36,459 nucleotides of DNA from positions 1-36,459 of the forward strand of contig SLKR01000041.1 of NCBI GenBank assembly GCA_007134525.1, written 5' to 3'. This document shows positions 1 to 9,339 of the stretch, in pieces (positions within the stretch are counted from its first letter, which is position 1; each line of letters starts with the position of its first letter). The notes under the pieces were generated by a model, which saw nothing but the letters and a program-made list of their open reading frames with translations, was not told the origin of the DNA and ran no database searches. The DNA comes from Bacteroidales bacterium (GTDB taxonomy: Bacteria > Bacteroidota > Bacteroidia > Bacteroidales > UBA7960). A program made the translations under genes and the position numbers.

Positions 1-293
1 AGAGGGAAAACACTGATGCTATTAAAATGTCTTCGAAAATTGATCCGGGTGAAAGGAAAATACGTTCCAAAAAGCTGCAGGAGATATCCGCAATGAAGAA
101 GAAAGCCTTCATTGAATCCAACAGGGGTTTGAAAACAAAAGTGCTGTGGGAGAATGAAACACAGAATGAATTCATTTACGGGTTCACCGAGAACTATATC
201 AAGGTAAAAACCCCGGTAGCTAAGGGAAAGGCAAATACCATAGAACAGATCACATTAAACATTACAGATAAAAACGGAGTTTATAAAGCATGA
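1..293 (+). CDS. mtaB: tRNA (N6-threonylcarbamoyladenosine(37)-C2)-methylthiotransferase MtaB, C-terminal fragment
   Basis: This is the 3' end of a gene that starts left of the window. The open frame runs from base 3, upstream of the first ATG at 27, and its first residues read RENTDAIKM, the conserved stretch just after the radical-SAM core of MtaB/MiaB enzymes (family form SERxNTxAxxM). The remainder is the C-terminal TRAM-like RNA-binding region, ending with GFTENYIKV, which is typical of the MtaB branch. The family adds a methylthio group to t6A37 in ANN-decoding tRNAs using Fe-S clusters and SAM, in the cytoplasm. The catalytic cysteines are outside the window, so MtaB versus MiaB or RimO rests on the tail only. 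The stop overlaps the next start (ATGA), so the two genes are probably co-transcribed. Confidence 0.8.
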   Translation, partial: RENTDAIKMSSKIDPGERKIRSKKLQEISAMKKKAFIESNRGLKTKVLWENETQNEFIYGFTENYIKVKTPVAKGKANTIEQITLNITDKNGVYKA

Positions 294-1096
294 AGAAAGA
301 TCCAAAGACACTATGCCTTAAAGTATGTGAAGTAGCAAGGGAAACCGGCAGGTTTATCCGGGATGAACTCCCGGGCATCACTTCGTCCGACATCGAGGTT
401 AAGGGCCTGCACTCTTATGTGACCCATGTTGACACAAATGCCGAAAAAAGAATTGTTAAAGCCCTTGAGGAGCTATTACCGGAAGCGGGCTTCATTGTTG
501 AGGAGGAGAGCATAAGCAAGCAAGGCAGGGAATACAAATGGGTTGTTGACCCTTTGGATGGCACAACGAATTATATCCATGGCCTGCCGTGTTTTAGTGT
601 ATCAATTGCATTAATGCAAGAGAGTGAAGTTATACTCGGAGTTGTATATGAAATTATGCAGGACGAATGCTTCTATGCCTGGGAAGGCGGAGGAGCCTTC
701 CTTAACGGTAAGCAGATAAAGGTGTCGGGAACTGACAGCCTTGCAGAAAGCTTGCTTGCAACCGGCTTTCCTTATCATGATTACTCCCTTCTTGAACCCT
801 ATATGGAACTTTTTATCTGGTGTCTGCATAAAACCCACGGGGTGAGGAGGATCGGAAGCGCCGCGGTTGATCTTTCATACGTTGCATGCGGACGCTTTGA
901 AGGCTTTTTTGAATACGGGCTTAACCCCTGGGATGTTGCCGCAGGCAGCATCATTGTCAGGGAAGCAGGCGGAAAGGTCACTGACTTTTCGGCAGGGAAA
1001 AACTTTATCTTTGGCAGTGAAATAGTTGCAGCCAACAACAATAATGTGTACGGCGAACTGATAAAGAAGGTAAAAGAGGCATTCAAAAAGGAGTGA
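290..1096 (+). CDS. inositol monophosphatase family protein (SuhB-like)
   Basis: A soluble 268-residue Mg-dependent, lithium-sensitive-type phosphatase. Signatures of the IMPase family are all present: the acidic EEES at 71-74, the metal-binding motif DPLDGTTNYIHG at 87-98 (Asp87 and Asp90 as metal ligands) and the C-terminal NPWDVAAGSIIVREAGG motif with Asp215. Length matches the family (260-270). Members dephosphorylate myo-inositol-1-phosphate or related sugar phosphates; some act on 3'-phosphoadenosine phosphates (CysQ) or bind RNA (SuhB), and sequence alone does not settle the substrate. The start overlaps the mtaB stop, and the antiporter gene follows 4 bases after its stop, so the three probably form one transcript. 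Confidence 0.88.
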   Translation: MKKDPKTLCLKVCEVARETGRFIRDELPGITSSDIEVKGLHSYVTHVDTNAEKRIVKALEELLPEAGFIVEEESISKQGREYKWVVDPLDGTTNYIHGLPCFSVSIALMQESEVILGVVYEIMQDECFYAWEGGGAFLNGKQIKVSGTDSLAESLLATGFPYHDYSLLEPYMELFIWCLHKTHGVRRIGSAAVDLSYVACGRFEGFFEYGLNPWDVAAGSIIVREAGGKVTDFSAGKNFIFGSEIVAANNNNVYGELIKKVKEAFKKE

Positions 1097-1100
1097 TTAA

Positions 1101-2738
1101 ATGGAATTCATCTCCGATTCATTTTTCGAGTTCGCGGCAATACTGGGGATAGCAGCTTTTGTTGCAATGATAGGGCGCTTTTTGCATCAGCCCCTGATCG
1201 TATCCTTCATCGCAGTGGGTCTGATAGTAGGACCCTACGGAATTGACCTGCTTGAGTCAATTGACAAGATAGAGCTGCTTTCGGAGATGGGGATTGCGAT
1301 CCTTTTGTTCGTTGTAGGCCTCAAGCTTGATGTAACCCTTATCAAATCTACAGGTAAGGTGGCTCTTTACAGCGGACTCGGTCAGGTACTGTTTACCTCT
1401 GTTTTCGGCTACATGATCTGCATGGCGCTGGGATTTGAACAGGTTGTTAGCCTATATGTTGCTGTAGCCCTAACATTTTCATCAACCATCATAATTGTAA
1501 AACTCCTTTCTGATAAAAAGGAGATACAGTCACTTCACGGGCAGATTTCCATAGGTTTTCTGATAGTGCAGGATATCGTGGTGATTATAGCAATGATTGT
1601 GCTATCGGCCATGGGGACCCCTTCAGAATACACTCTTTGGGAGGAGGTGGCGCTTGTTGTGTTAAAGGGTGTCGGAATGCTTGCCATGGTACTGCTGCTG
1701 ATGAGGTATGTGCTCAGCAAGCTAACAAGGATTATGGCAAGAACCCCTGAGCTGCTTATACTTTTTGCGGTAACCTGGGCAATATCACTCGCCGCCCTCA
1801 GCGATTTCCTGGGGTTCAGCAAGGAAGTAGGTGCATTCCTGGGGGGTATAAGCCTTTCTGCCACCCCTTACAGGGAGATCATCTCCGGCCGCCTTAACTC
1901 ACTCAGAGATTTTCTTCTGCTTTTCTTCTTCATACACCTGGGAAGCCAGGTAAATGTTCCCCTGCTCGGGGAACAGCTAATACCGGGTTTGATCCTGTCG
2001 GCTTTTGTTCTTTTAGGCAACCCTATTATTGTTATGGTGATACTCGGACTTTTGGGCTATCGAAAAAGGACAGGATTCCTTGCCGGGCTCAATGTTGCTC
2101 AGATATCAGAGTTCTCTCTTATACTTGCTGCGCTCGGCATGAGCCTGGGCCAGATAGATGAAGAGACCCTGGGTCTGATAACTCTGGTTGGCCTGTTTAC
2201 TATAAGTATCAGTACATACCTGATAATATACTCACACCAGATCTACGAAAGGATATCACCGGCACTGTCGGTATTTGAGCGAAAAACCCCCTACAAGGAG
2301 ATCGATGTAAAAGAGGCAGGCAAACAAAAATTCGATGTCATAATTTTCGGCCTGGGCAGATACGGCAACAATATTGCACGAAGCCTGGAGGAGCATGGAT
2401 TTAAGATTTTTGGCGTCGACTTTGACCCCAGGGCAGTAGAAAGGTGGAAAAGAAAGGGGCGGGTTGCACAGTACGGTGATGCCGATGATCCAGAGCTCCC
2501 TGAGATACTGCCTTTGGACTCACAGTGTGTTATCTCAAGCCTTGATAACAAGGAGGTAAACAAGGCACTGATAAAGTATTTCAAGCATGCAGGATATAAG
2601 GGGAATATTGCAGTAACAAGTTATACCGGACGAACAGCCAAGGAACTCGAAAAAGCCGGGGCCGACCTGATACTGCTGCCGTTTGTCGACGCTGCAGAGA
2701 ATATTCCGGAAAAACTCAGATCTCTTAAAAAAGAGTAA
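1101..2738 (+). CDS. CPA2-family monovalent cation:proton antiporter with C-terminal TrkA-N domain
   Basis: A 545-residue inner-membrane protein. The N-terminal ~400 residues are a chain of hydrophobic helices of the Na+/H+ exchanger (CPA2/KefB/YbaL) type, including the family stretch VALTFSSTIIIVKLLSDK and GLNVAQISEFSLILAALG. After a short linker, residues ~411-540 form a Rossmann-type TrkA-N/RCK domain with the dinucleotide motif GLGRYGNNIA and an acidic residue (GVDFD) at the end of the second strand, which suggests NAD(H) binding. The usual role is K+ or Na+ exchange for protons, gated by nucleotide or ligand binding. No TrkA-C domain follows. The ion specificity cannot be read from sequence. 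Confidence 0.88.
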   Translation: MEFISDSFFEFAAILGIAAFVAMIGRFLHQPLIVSFIAVGLIVGPYGIDLLESIDKIELLSEMGIAILLFVVGLKLDVTLIKSTGKVALYSGLGQVLFTSVFGYMICMALGFEQVVSLYVAVALTFSSTIIIVKLLSDKKEIQSLHGQISIGFLIVQDIVVIIAMIVLSAMGTPSEYTLWEEVALVVLKGVGMLAMVLLLMRYVLSKLTRIMARTPELLILFAVTWAISLAALSDFLGFSKEVGAFLGGISLSATPYREIISGRLNSLRDFLLLFFFIHLGSQVNVPLLGEQLIPGLILSAFVLLGNPIIVMVILGLLGYRKRTGFLAGLNVAQISEFSLILAALGMSLGQIDEETLGLITLVGLFTISISTYLIIYSHQIYERISPALSVFERKTPYKEIDVKEAGKQKFDVIIFGLGRYGNNIARSLEEHGFKIFGVDFDPRAVERWKRKGRVAQYGDADDPELPEILPLDSQCVISSLDNKEVNKALIKYFKHAGYKGNIAVTSYTGRTAKELEKAGADLILLPFVDAAENIPEKLRSLKKE

Positions 2739-2761
2739 ATAATAAGTAAATATGCCTTTAT

Positions 2762-3844
2762 ATGATCTGTCATTTAAATAAGAGAAGGCTGATTAAACAG
2801 CTCAGTATACTGATAGTACCGGCTCTGGTCATGACCTCATGCTCAGGCAACAGCGGGGAAGAGGGCGGTGTAAGACCGGTTAACATTGCCTATACCAAGG
2901 CAGAGATCAGGGACCTTTCTGCAAGGCGGGAGGTAACAGCTCCAGTGATTGCATACCAGAGAATATATATTACTGCAAGAACATCCGGGCAGGTCCTGGA
3001 GGTAAACTACGAAGAGGGTGACCATGTTTCGAAGGGCGACCTGCTGGCACGCCTTGACACACGGCGCCAGCAGAGCCAGCTCAGAAGGGCGGCCGCAAGT
3101 CTTCAGGAGGTTGAAAGAAGTTATTACCGTTCACGTCAGCTCTTTGAGTCGGAGATAATTCCTCCTTCAGAGTATGAAACGGCTCTCAGGGAGCTTGAAG
3201 AGACCCGGGCAGAGGTTGAGTTCTGGGATGTGGAAGTTGAGCTCGGCCATATCCGCTCACCAATTGATGCGGTGGTCACCAGCAGGCTGATCGAAATTGG
3301 AACAACCGTTGCGGAGAACCAGAGGATGTTTACCGTCGAGGATCACGACCTTCTTGTGGCGCGCCCCGGCCTGAGCGAAAGGGACGTGGTACACCTGGAG
3401 AAAGGCCAGCAGGTAGATCTTGAATTTGATATATACCCGGATGCCCGGCCCAAAGGTACAATAAGACGCATTTTCCCGGCAGCCGATGGGATAACCAGGT
3501 TATTTACAGTGGAAATTGAAATAGATCAGGGTTCTGCCCCTTTCAGGATATATCCGGGATACCTGGTACGCATGAACTTCCTTACCGATAAACGCGATGG
3601 TGTTGTAGCACTGCCCCCTGAAGCCATTGATTACAGGGAGGATAAAACAGTAGTATTTCTGATAGACGGGGATATGGTAAGGGAACGGAAGATTGAAACG
3701 GGGATACGCCGGGAGGGATGGATAGAGGTATTGTCGGGTCTGGAAGGCGGAGAAGAGGTTGCAGCCGGCGATCCCGGTTCGCTTGAAGACGGAACCCCGG
3801 TAAATATAAGAGGCAGGTTCAGAAGATATGGTTTCAGGGAGTAA
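2762..3844 (+). CDS. RND efflux pump periplasmic adaptor lipoprotein (membrane fusion protein)
   Basis: A 360-residue exported lipoprotein. A basic N-terminus and hydrophobic stretch end in the lipobox VMTSC (Cys27). The biotinyl-lipoyl-like half motif around residues 60-100 (ARTSGQVLEVNYEEGDHVSKGDLLARLD) is followed by a short alpha-hairpin (~100-155), the second half-motif (IRSPIDAVVTSRLIEIGTTV) and the beta-barrel and membrane-proximal domains, in the usual HlyD/AcrA order. It would bridge the pump encoded 20 bases downstream to an outer-membrane channel. No TolC-type channel gene is adjacent, so the channel must be encoded elsewhere. The nearby ATG at 2752 is out of frame and gives only nine codons, so the start at 2762 stands. 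Confidence 0.9.
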   Translation: MICHLNKRRLIKQLSILIVPALVMTSCSGNSGEEGGVRPVNIAYTKAEIRDLSARREVTAPVIAYQRIYITARTSGQVLEVNYEEGDHVSKGDLLARLDTRRQQSQLRRAAASLQEVERSYYRSRQLFESEIIPPSEYETALRELEETRAEVEFWDVEVELGHIRSPIDAVVTSRLIEIGTTVAENQRMFTVEDHDLLVARPGLSERDVVHLEKGQQVDLEFDIYPDARPKGTIRRIFPAADGITRLFTVEIEIDQGSAPFRIYPGYLVRMNFLTDKRDGVVALPPEAIDYREDKTVVFLIDGDMVRERKIETGIRREGWIEVLSGLEGGEEVAAGDPGSLEDGTPVNIRGRFRRYGFRE

Positions 3845-3864
3845 AAGAGCAAATATTACCATCT

Positions 3865-6800
3865 ATGTCAGAAAAAAAATCTTTCAACCTTTCGGCCTGG
3901 GCAACAACGAGACCGGTGGCAACACTATCACTTACAGCGGTAGTGCTTGTTCTGGGGCTCTTATTCTCAGGGAGGCTTCCAATCAGTCTTCTGCCTGAAG
4001 TTGACTATCCGCATATCCGCGTTGTGGTCAACTATCCGGGAGTAACTCCGGAGGTCATTGAAGAGCAGGTTACAAGGGTTCTGGAAAGAAACCTCTCTGC
4101 AACTGAAAATCTGGTGGAACTGCATGGCAGGGCCTCTGAAGGACGTTCCTATATTGAAATGTTCTTCGAAGCCGGCACAGATACTGACATTGCCCTGCAG
4201 GACGCAGCCCGCCAGCTGGAAAGGGCACGTGCGGAACTCCCTCCGGGAACCGAACCGCCCCGCCTGATGAAGATGGATCCATCACAGCAGCCCGTTTTTG
4301 AACTGGCATTCAGTACACCCCTGATGTCTTCCATAGAGCTAAGGCAATGGATAGACCAGCGGCTGGTACCCCAACTCCTGACGGTAAGGGGTACGGGCAC
4401 CATAGAGGTCGCAGGAGGCAGAGAAAGGGAGATAGACGTTGTGGTTGACCCGGAAAGAATGAGTTCCTACGGGCTTAACATTACTGACATCACAACTGCT
4501 CTTGCGCTCCAGAACATAGATATTGCCTCGGGAAACATTACTTCTGATCAGTATGATGTACTGGCCCGCACCGAACAGCGCTACCGCGATGCACCCCATG
4601 TCGGCAATACCATCCTGAAGCTTCCAGGTCAGGACAACTACATCCGCCTTTCTGATATTGCTGAGGTATCCGACAGCCACAGGGAGCAAAGGCTTTTTGC
4701 CAGGCATAACGGGAATGATGCGGTACAGGTTACAATAATGAAACAGCCTGATGCAAATACTGCAGAAGTAATTGACGGGCTTACCAATACCCTGAACAGC
4801 CTGGAGAATACAGGGTTTATCCCGCCTGATATTGAATGGGACACCATCAGGGATGAATCATTCTTTATAAGAGCCTCACTGCGTTCTGTGGGGATAGCAG
4901 CTATAAGCGGCGGGTTGCTTGCCATGGTAATTATTCTGCTCTTTCTGGGTAGCCTCAGAAAGTCACTGATCATTGGCATTACCCTGCCCGTTGCTATCAT
5001 GGCAACTTTCCTTCTTATGAATATTGCGGGCCTAAGCCTCAATATCATGAGTCTTGGCGGGATGGCTCTGGGTGTAGGGCTTCTGATAGACAACGGGCTG
5101 GTGCTTATGGAAAATATCTACAGGCATCAGCAGCAACTGAATAAATCACCGGTAAAGGCGGCCCGGGATGGCTCAGCAGAGGTTATTTCAGCAGTTGTTG
5201 CAGGAACCACAACAAACCTTGCTGCACTCCTGCCATTCCTTTTGCTGACCGGACTTGCCGCTCTTATATTCAGGGAGCTTATACTGACCATTGCATTTGC
5301 AATACTATCCTCGCTGCTTGCAGCCCTCACACTTGTACCCTCACTGTATGTAGTCGCCTCAAAAACAACTGACGCAAAGGGGTCGGTCAGAAAAGGCCTC
5401 GCCGGAGCTACAATGGAGAGGCTCAGTTTATATTACAGCAAAACTATTCCAAAGGTGATATCGGGGCGCTACATTCTGCTTACAGGAGCTCTTGTACTAC
5501 TGGCAGGAAGTGTATGGCTCAGCGGCCGTATGGGCAGTGAATTCCTTCCCCCTGTGGATGACGGCAGGATAACCATGCGTTTTGTGCTCCCCCTGGGAAC
5601 ACCACCTGAACCGACCAGGGACGTATCCGTCATTTTGGAGGAAGCCATACAAAGGATGCCTTATGTTGAGACTTTTTACAGCACCGCCGGGGGCTATTTC
5701 AGGGGAGGACAACTATCAATAAGGGGAGGCATGATAGATATGGTGGTCCAGCTTGTACCGCCGCCTGAAAGGAGAGGTTATTCTGCTGAACGCTGGGTGT
5801 CGGAATTTACCGCAAAGGTCAGGGAACTGGACATTGCCTTTACTCAGGAAAGGATACGGGGCCCAAGGATTGAAGGGCTCAGGACATCAGTTGTTGATGA
5901 CGACATATCGGTTGGAATAATTGGCGAAGAACTCGATGTGCTTGAAGATAATGCCCGCAGTATACTCTCAAGGCTTGAGGGTATAGAGGGGCTGGGAAGT
6001 ATACAGATTGGCAGGGATGAAAGGATACCCCAGGTCATAATAAGGCTGGATGAGGAGAGGGCGGCAGATATGGGGATCTCTGCCGCTGATGCAGGACAGA
6101 CAATCAGAACGGCGGTTGACGGCATGGTACCGACCAGGTATGTAAGCGGTGGATTTGAATACAATATCAGGGTAAGAATGCCCCGTAGCATTACAGGATC
6201 AGCATCATCACTAGCAAACCTGCCTCTTTTTGATGTACTTGGAAGGAAGGTCAACCTTGGAAGCATAGCTGATTTCCGTGAAGATACCGGGCCGGCCCAC
6301 ATCGAAAGGCTGAACCAGATAAGGATAGTAAGGGTAAACGGAACGGTAAACCTGGAAGAGGCAACTGTTGGCCAGGTTCAGCAAAGGGTGGAGGATGCAC
6401 TGGAAGGTTTTGACCTTCCGGATGGCTACAATATTATATATGGAGGCGCTGCAGAGAATATTGCTGAAACTGGCAGATCCATGAGGCTTGCAATAATACT
6501 GGCTATATTCTTTGTTTTTGTTGTAATGGCAGTACAGTACGAAAGAGTGTCAAGCCCCCTGGTAATACTTTCGGTGCTGCCATTCTCCATTACCGGCGTG
6601 GCGGTGGCCCTGTGGTTTTCAGCCTCCGCTCTCAGTGCGCCCGTATTGCTCGGGATGATCTTCCTTGTGGGAATCCTTGTAAATAACTCAATTCTCCTGG
6701 TGGCATTTGCAAACGACAGGGTAAGTGATGGGATTAAGCCATCTGAAGCAATTAGGGAAGCAGGAGCCATAAGATTACGTCCGGTTATCATGACAACACT

Positions 6801-6981
6801 GACAACAGTTTTCGGAATGCTTCCCCTGGCCCTTGCAGCCGGCTCTGGCGGAGAGCTTCTTCAACCCCTTGCACTCACGGTAATCGGGGGTCTGTTGTTC
6901 GGGGCACTGATGACCCTTATACTTCTGCCGGGTATATTTATGATGGCAGAGGATATAAAGAATAAATTCCGGTCAGGATAA
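3865..6981 (+). CDS. RND-family efflux transporter, inner-membrane pump (AcrB/HAE1-like)
   Basis: A full-length 1038-residue pump with the RND duplication: TM1, large periplasmic loop, TM2-6, TM7, second loop, TM8-12. The conserved opening (RPVATLSLTAVVLVLGLL, then LPISLLPEVDYPHIRV) and porter regions are present. In TM4 the proton-relay stretch reads GLLIDNGLVLMENI, with Asp409 kept and Asn410 where E. coli AcrB has Asp408. In TM10 it reads GILVNNSILLVAFA, with Asn940 where AcrB has its relay Lys940. Such substitutions occur in many non-AcrB HAE1 proteins. Exports amphipathic compounds using proton motive force with the adaptor upstream; the substrate is unknown. No outer-membrane channel gene follows. 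Confidence 0.92.
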   Translation: MSEKKSFNLSAWATTRPVATLSLTAVVLVLGLLFSGRLPISLLPEVDYPHIRVVVNYPGVTPEVIEEQVTRVLERNLSATENLVELHGRASEGRSYIEMFFEAGTDTDIALQDAARQLERARAELPPGTEPPRLMKMDPSQQPVFELAFSTPLMSSIELRQWIDQRLVPQLLTVRGTGTIEVAGGREREIDVVVDPERMSSYGLNITDITTALALQNIDIASGNITSDQYDVLARTEQRYRDAPHVGNTILKLPGQDNYIRLSDIAEVSDSHREQRLFARHNGNDAVQVTIMKQPDANTAEVIDGLTNTLNSLENTGFIPPDIEWDTIRDESFFIRASLRSVGIAAISGGLLAMVIILLFLGSLRKSLIIGITLPVAIMATFLLMNIAGLSLNIMSLGGMALGVGLLIDNGLVLMENIYRHQQQLNKSPVKAARDGSAEVISAVVAGTTTNLAALLPFLLLTGLAALIFRELILTIAFAILSSLLAALTLVPSLYVVASKTTDAKGSVRKGLAGATMERLSLYYSKTIPKVISGRYILLTGALVLLAGSVWLSGRMGSEFLPPVDDGRITMRFVLPLGTPPEPTRDVSVILEEAIQRMPYVETFYSTAGGYFRGGQLSIRGGMIDMVVQLVPPPERRGYSAERWVSEFTAKVRELDIAFTQERIRGPRIEGLRTSVVDDDISVGIIGEELDVLEDNARSILSRLEGIEGLGSIQIGRDERIPQVIIRLDEERAADMGISAADAGQTIRTAVDGMVPTRYVSGGFEYNIRVRMPRSITGSASSLANLPLFDVLGRKVNLGSIADFREDTGPAHIERLNQIRIVRVNGTVNLEEATVGQVQQRVEDALEGFDLPDGYNIIYGGAAENIAETGRSMRLAIILAIFFVFVVMAVQYERVSSPLVILSVLPFSITGVAVALWFSASALSAPVLLGMIFLVGILVNNSILLVAFANDRVSDGIKPSEAIREAGAIRLRPVIMTTLTTVFGMLPLALAAGSGGELLQPLALTVIGGLLFGALMTLILLPGIFMMAEDIKNKFRSG

Positions 6982-6999
6982 AACTTTTTACAATAATGC

Positions 7000-7007
7000 T
7001 ATATTTG
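7000..7007 (+). promoter_or_regulatory. Bacteroidota-type -7 promoter element (TATATTTG)
   Basis: An exact match to TAnnTTTG, the -7 element recognised by the Bacteroidota primary sigma factor, lies 41 bases before the ATG of the peptidase lipoprotein, in the only gap after the RND pump gene. I do not see a clear -33 TTTG at 19-21 bases upstream, so this is a prediction from one box. Confidence 0.35.
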
Positions 7008-7048
7008 CAGAAATATGACATCACAACCCACCAAAAATCAACCACATC

Positions 7049-9082
7049 ATGAAAAAGGCAATATTTCTGCTATTAGTTTTATTTATTTTCTCCGCCTGCG
7101 GTCCTCATTCCGGAAACGGTGATATTTCTCCTATTGACCCCAAAACAATGGAAACAGTAATTGAAGAACTCGTAAACGAGCACGGACAGGAACAGGCAGA
7201 ACGTATACGCAGGGGCGTAGGCCAGGCTGCATCACTCTGGAGAACCAGTGATGGCAACACCGGCGAATTTGAGTCTTTCTGCAAGCAGTCATTTATCAGT
7301 GACGAGAATGAGCTGGACATGGTGTTCGACCGGCTTGCCCATTATTTCGAACACCTGTACGGGTACATGAACAGGATATCACTGGAACTGAACAGGCAGA
7401 TACATGAGGACAGGGGGCCGATACACCGTATCGACCAGTTGTTCTCGGCTTACAGCCCGTCGGCACACATCCAGGACGACCTTTACAATAATAAGATAGC
7501 ATTCTTTATAGCGCTGAATTTCCCACACTACACGCTGGAGGAGAAGAACAAACTGGGAGGTGACTGGGACGATCGTCAGTGGGGCTACGCCAGGCTGGGC
7601 GATTATTTTACAGCCAGGGTGCCGACTCATTTAAGGCAGGAATACAACCAGATAAGCAGCGATGTCGACATGTATATCGCAGAATATAATATTTTTGCCG
7701 GCGAGCTTCTCAACGAAGAAGGCGAGAAGATATTCCCGGAAGGGATGAAGCTTTTATCGCACTGGAACCTAAGGGATGAGATCCGTTCAAATTACGGGCA
7801 ACCGCGAGGCATTGAGAAAAAGGAGATGCTCTACCAGGTAATGCTGCGCATAATAAACCAGGACATACCTGAAGAGGTAATAAATTCCGGAGAATACCAG
7901 TGGAACCCTTATACCAATGAACTCTGGAAAGACAGCCAGCAGATAAGCCCAACCAAGGAAGGTACAAGAAGGTATGAGCACCTCCTCAGTAATTTCAGGG
8001 GGCTTAGCAATATGGACCCCTACTACCCGCAACTCGACACATATATTAAAAGGAGTTTCGATTCAGGGATGGAGATACCCCAGGAGGAGGTAGAGGAGCT
8101 GTTTCGCGAATATGCTGCATCACCTCTTGTAAAGCAGTGTGCTGACCTGATAAGGGAACGCATGGGTCGCGATCTCCGCCCGTATGACCTCTGGTATGAC
8201 GGCTTTAAAGCCAGAAGCGGAATTTCCGAAGAGGAGCTGGATCGCATAACAAAAAGCAGATACCCCGACGCTGAAGCCTTCAACCGGGACCTGCCCCGTA
8301 TTCTCAGGGAGTTGGGGCACAATGCTGAGATGGCGGATTTTATAGCCGGCAAGATTGAAGTTAATGCAGCCAGGGGCTCTGGGCATGCCTGGGGCGCTTC
8401 AATGGGGGATATGCCCTCACACCTGCGAACCAGAATAGGTGCCGACGGCATGGATTATAAAGGATACAATATTGCGGTACATGAATTTGGTCATAATGTG
8501 GAACAGACCATAAGCACCCATTTTGTTGACAACTATTTCGTAAAGGGAATACCCAACACTGCATTTACGGAGGCGCTTGCCTTTATTTACCAACGCCGCG
8601 ACATGGAGTTTCTTGGAGTACAGCAGGAGGATCAAATGCAGGAACACCTTGAAGTGCTTGACGTTTTCTGGGATAACTACGAGATGATGGGAGTATCTCT
8701 TGTAGACATGGAAGTGTGGAAGTGGCTTTATGAGAACCCTGATGCAACTGCGGCAGAGCTCAAGGAAGCAGTAATAAGGATCTCAAAAGAGATATGGAAT
8801 GAATATTATGCCAGTGTTTTTGGAGAAGAGGACGTTCCGCTGCTTGCCATCTATTCACATATGATATCATACCCCCTCTATCTGTCAGCATATCCTTACG
8901 GACGGCTTATTATGTTCCAGATCGAGGATTATATCAGGGACCGTGATTTTGCTGAAGAGGAGCTCCGGATCTTCTCAATCGGCAAGCATACCCCCAGGCA
9001 CTGGATGGATAAGGCAGTCGGTTCACAAATAAGCAACCAGCCAATATTTGAAGCAGTTGAAAAAGCACTGTCAGCATTCTGA
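7049..9082 (+). CDS. M3-like zinc metallopeptidase lipoprotein
   Basis: A 677-residue lipoprotein: MKK followed by a hydrophobic run and a lipobox at SAC (Cys17), so it should be anchored to a membrane facing the periplasm or surface. The body is soluble and largely helical. The zinc motif HEFGH lies at 478-482 and a likely third ligand, Glu508 (TEALAF), sits 26 residues later, close to the spacing in the M3 thimet-oligopeptidase family. A Tyr/Gly-rich segment near 625-645 (YPLYLSAYPYGRL) is reminiscent of the M3 substrate-binding region. M3 enzymes cut short peptides; most are cytosolic, so lipidation is notable. Overall similarity to classic M3 looks weak and I cannot name a subfamily. The gene appears monocistronic, with its own possible promoter and the tRNA-Ser downstream. 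Confidence 0.7.
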   Translation: MKKAIFLLLVLFIFSACGPHSGNGDISPIDPKTMETVIEELVNEHGQEQAERIRRGVGQAASLWRTSDGNTGEFESFCKQSFISDENELDMVFDRLAHYFEHLYGYMNRISLELNRQIHEDRGPIHRIDQLFSAYSPSAHIQDDLYNNKIAFFIALNFPHYTLEEKNKLGGDWDDRQWGYARLGDYFTARVPTHLRQEYNQISSDVDMYIAEYNIFAGELLNEEGEKIFPEGMKLLSHWNLRDEIRSNYGQPRGIEKKEMLYQVMLRIINQDIPEEVINSGEYQWNPYTNELWKDSQQISPTKEGTRRYEHLLSNFRGLSNMDPYYPQLDTYIKRSFDSGMEIPQEEVEELFREYAASPLVKQCADLIRERMGRDLRPYDLWYDGFKARSGISEEELDRITKSRYPDAEAFNRDLPRILRELGHNAEMADFIAGKIEVNAARGSGHAWGASMGDMPSHLRTRIGADGMDYKGYNIAVHEFGHNVEQTISTHFVDNYFVKGIPNTAFTEALAFIYQRRDMEFLGVQQEDQMQEHLEVLDVFWDNYEMMGVSLVDMEVWKWLYENPDATAAELKEAVIRISKEIWNEYYASVFGEEDVPLLAIYSHMISYPLYLSAYPYGRLIMFQIEDYIRDRDFAEEELRIFSIGKHTPRHWMDKAVGSQISNQPIFEAVEKALSAF

Positions 9083-9172
9083 AAAATTAAAATAGCTTAA
9101 AAAATAATATGTTTCATTTTTTTTGTATTTTAGCAGCTTGAAAAACAAGGCTACTGGTGATGGTGTATCAAG

Positions 9173-9260
9173 GGAGAGGTGGCCGAGTGGTCGAAGGCGC
9201 ACGCCTGGAAAGCGTGTATCCGTCAAAAGCGGATCAAGGGTTCGAATCCCTTTCTCTCCG
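9173..9260 (+). tRNA. tRNA-Ser (anticodon GGA)
   Basis: An 88-base class II tRNA. The acceptor stem GGAGAGG (9173-9179) pairs with 9253-9259, ending in one G-U pair, with discriminator G at 9260 as expected for serine. The D arm has GCC/GGC stems, the anticodon stem CACGC/GCGTG encloses loop CTGGAAA with anticodon GGA at 9207-9209, a long variable arm follows, and the T arm carries GGTTCGAATCC. It reads UCC and UCU. CCA is not encoded. No direct repeat of its 3' end was noticed, so there is no sign of an integrated element here. Confidence 0.97.
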
Positions 9261-9339
9261 CTAGATTCGTTAACCCAAATTAATGAGTGTATTAAATTTT
9301 AATCAATTATCGTTCAAACAAAAACCAACAGAATCAGTT

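Noticed and set aside
4638-5093. 151-codon minus-strand frame inside the RND pump gene
   Set aside because: Opposite a TM-rich coding segment, which often leaves the reverse frame open; no start signal or homology recognised.
9173-9260. tRNA-Ser as an attachment site of an integrated element
   Set aside because: No integrase gene follows and no repeat of the tRNA 3' end was seen; the downstream exb operon is core Bacteroidota content.
9283-9339. Upstream in-frame ATG at 9283 as the exbB start
   Set aside because: It would put a polar 19-residue stretch before a good signal-like N-terminus beginning at 9340, and it lies only 22 bases after the tRNA.
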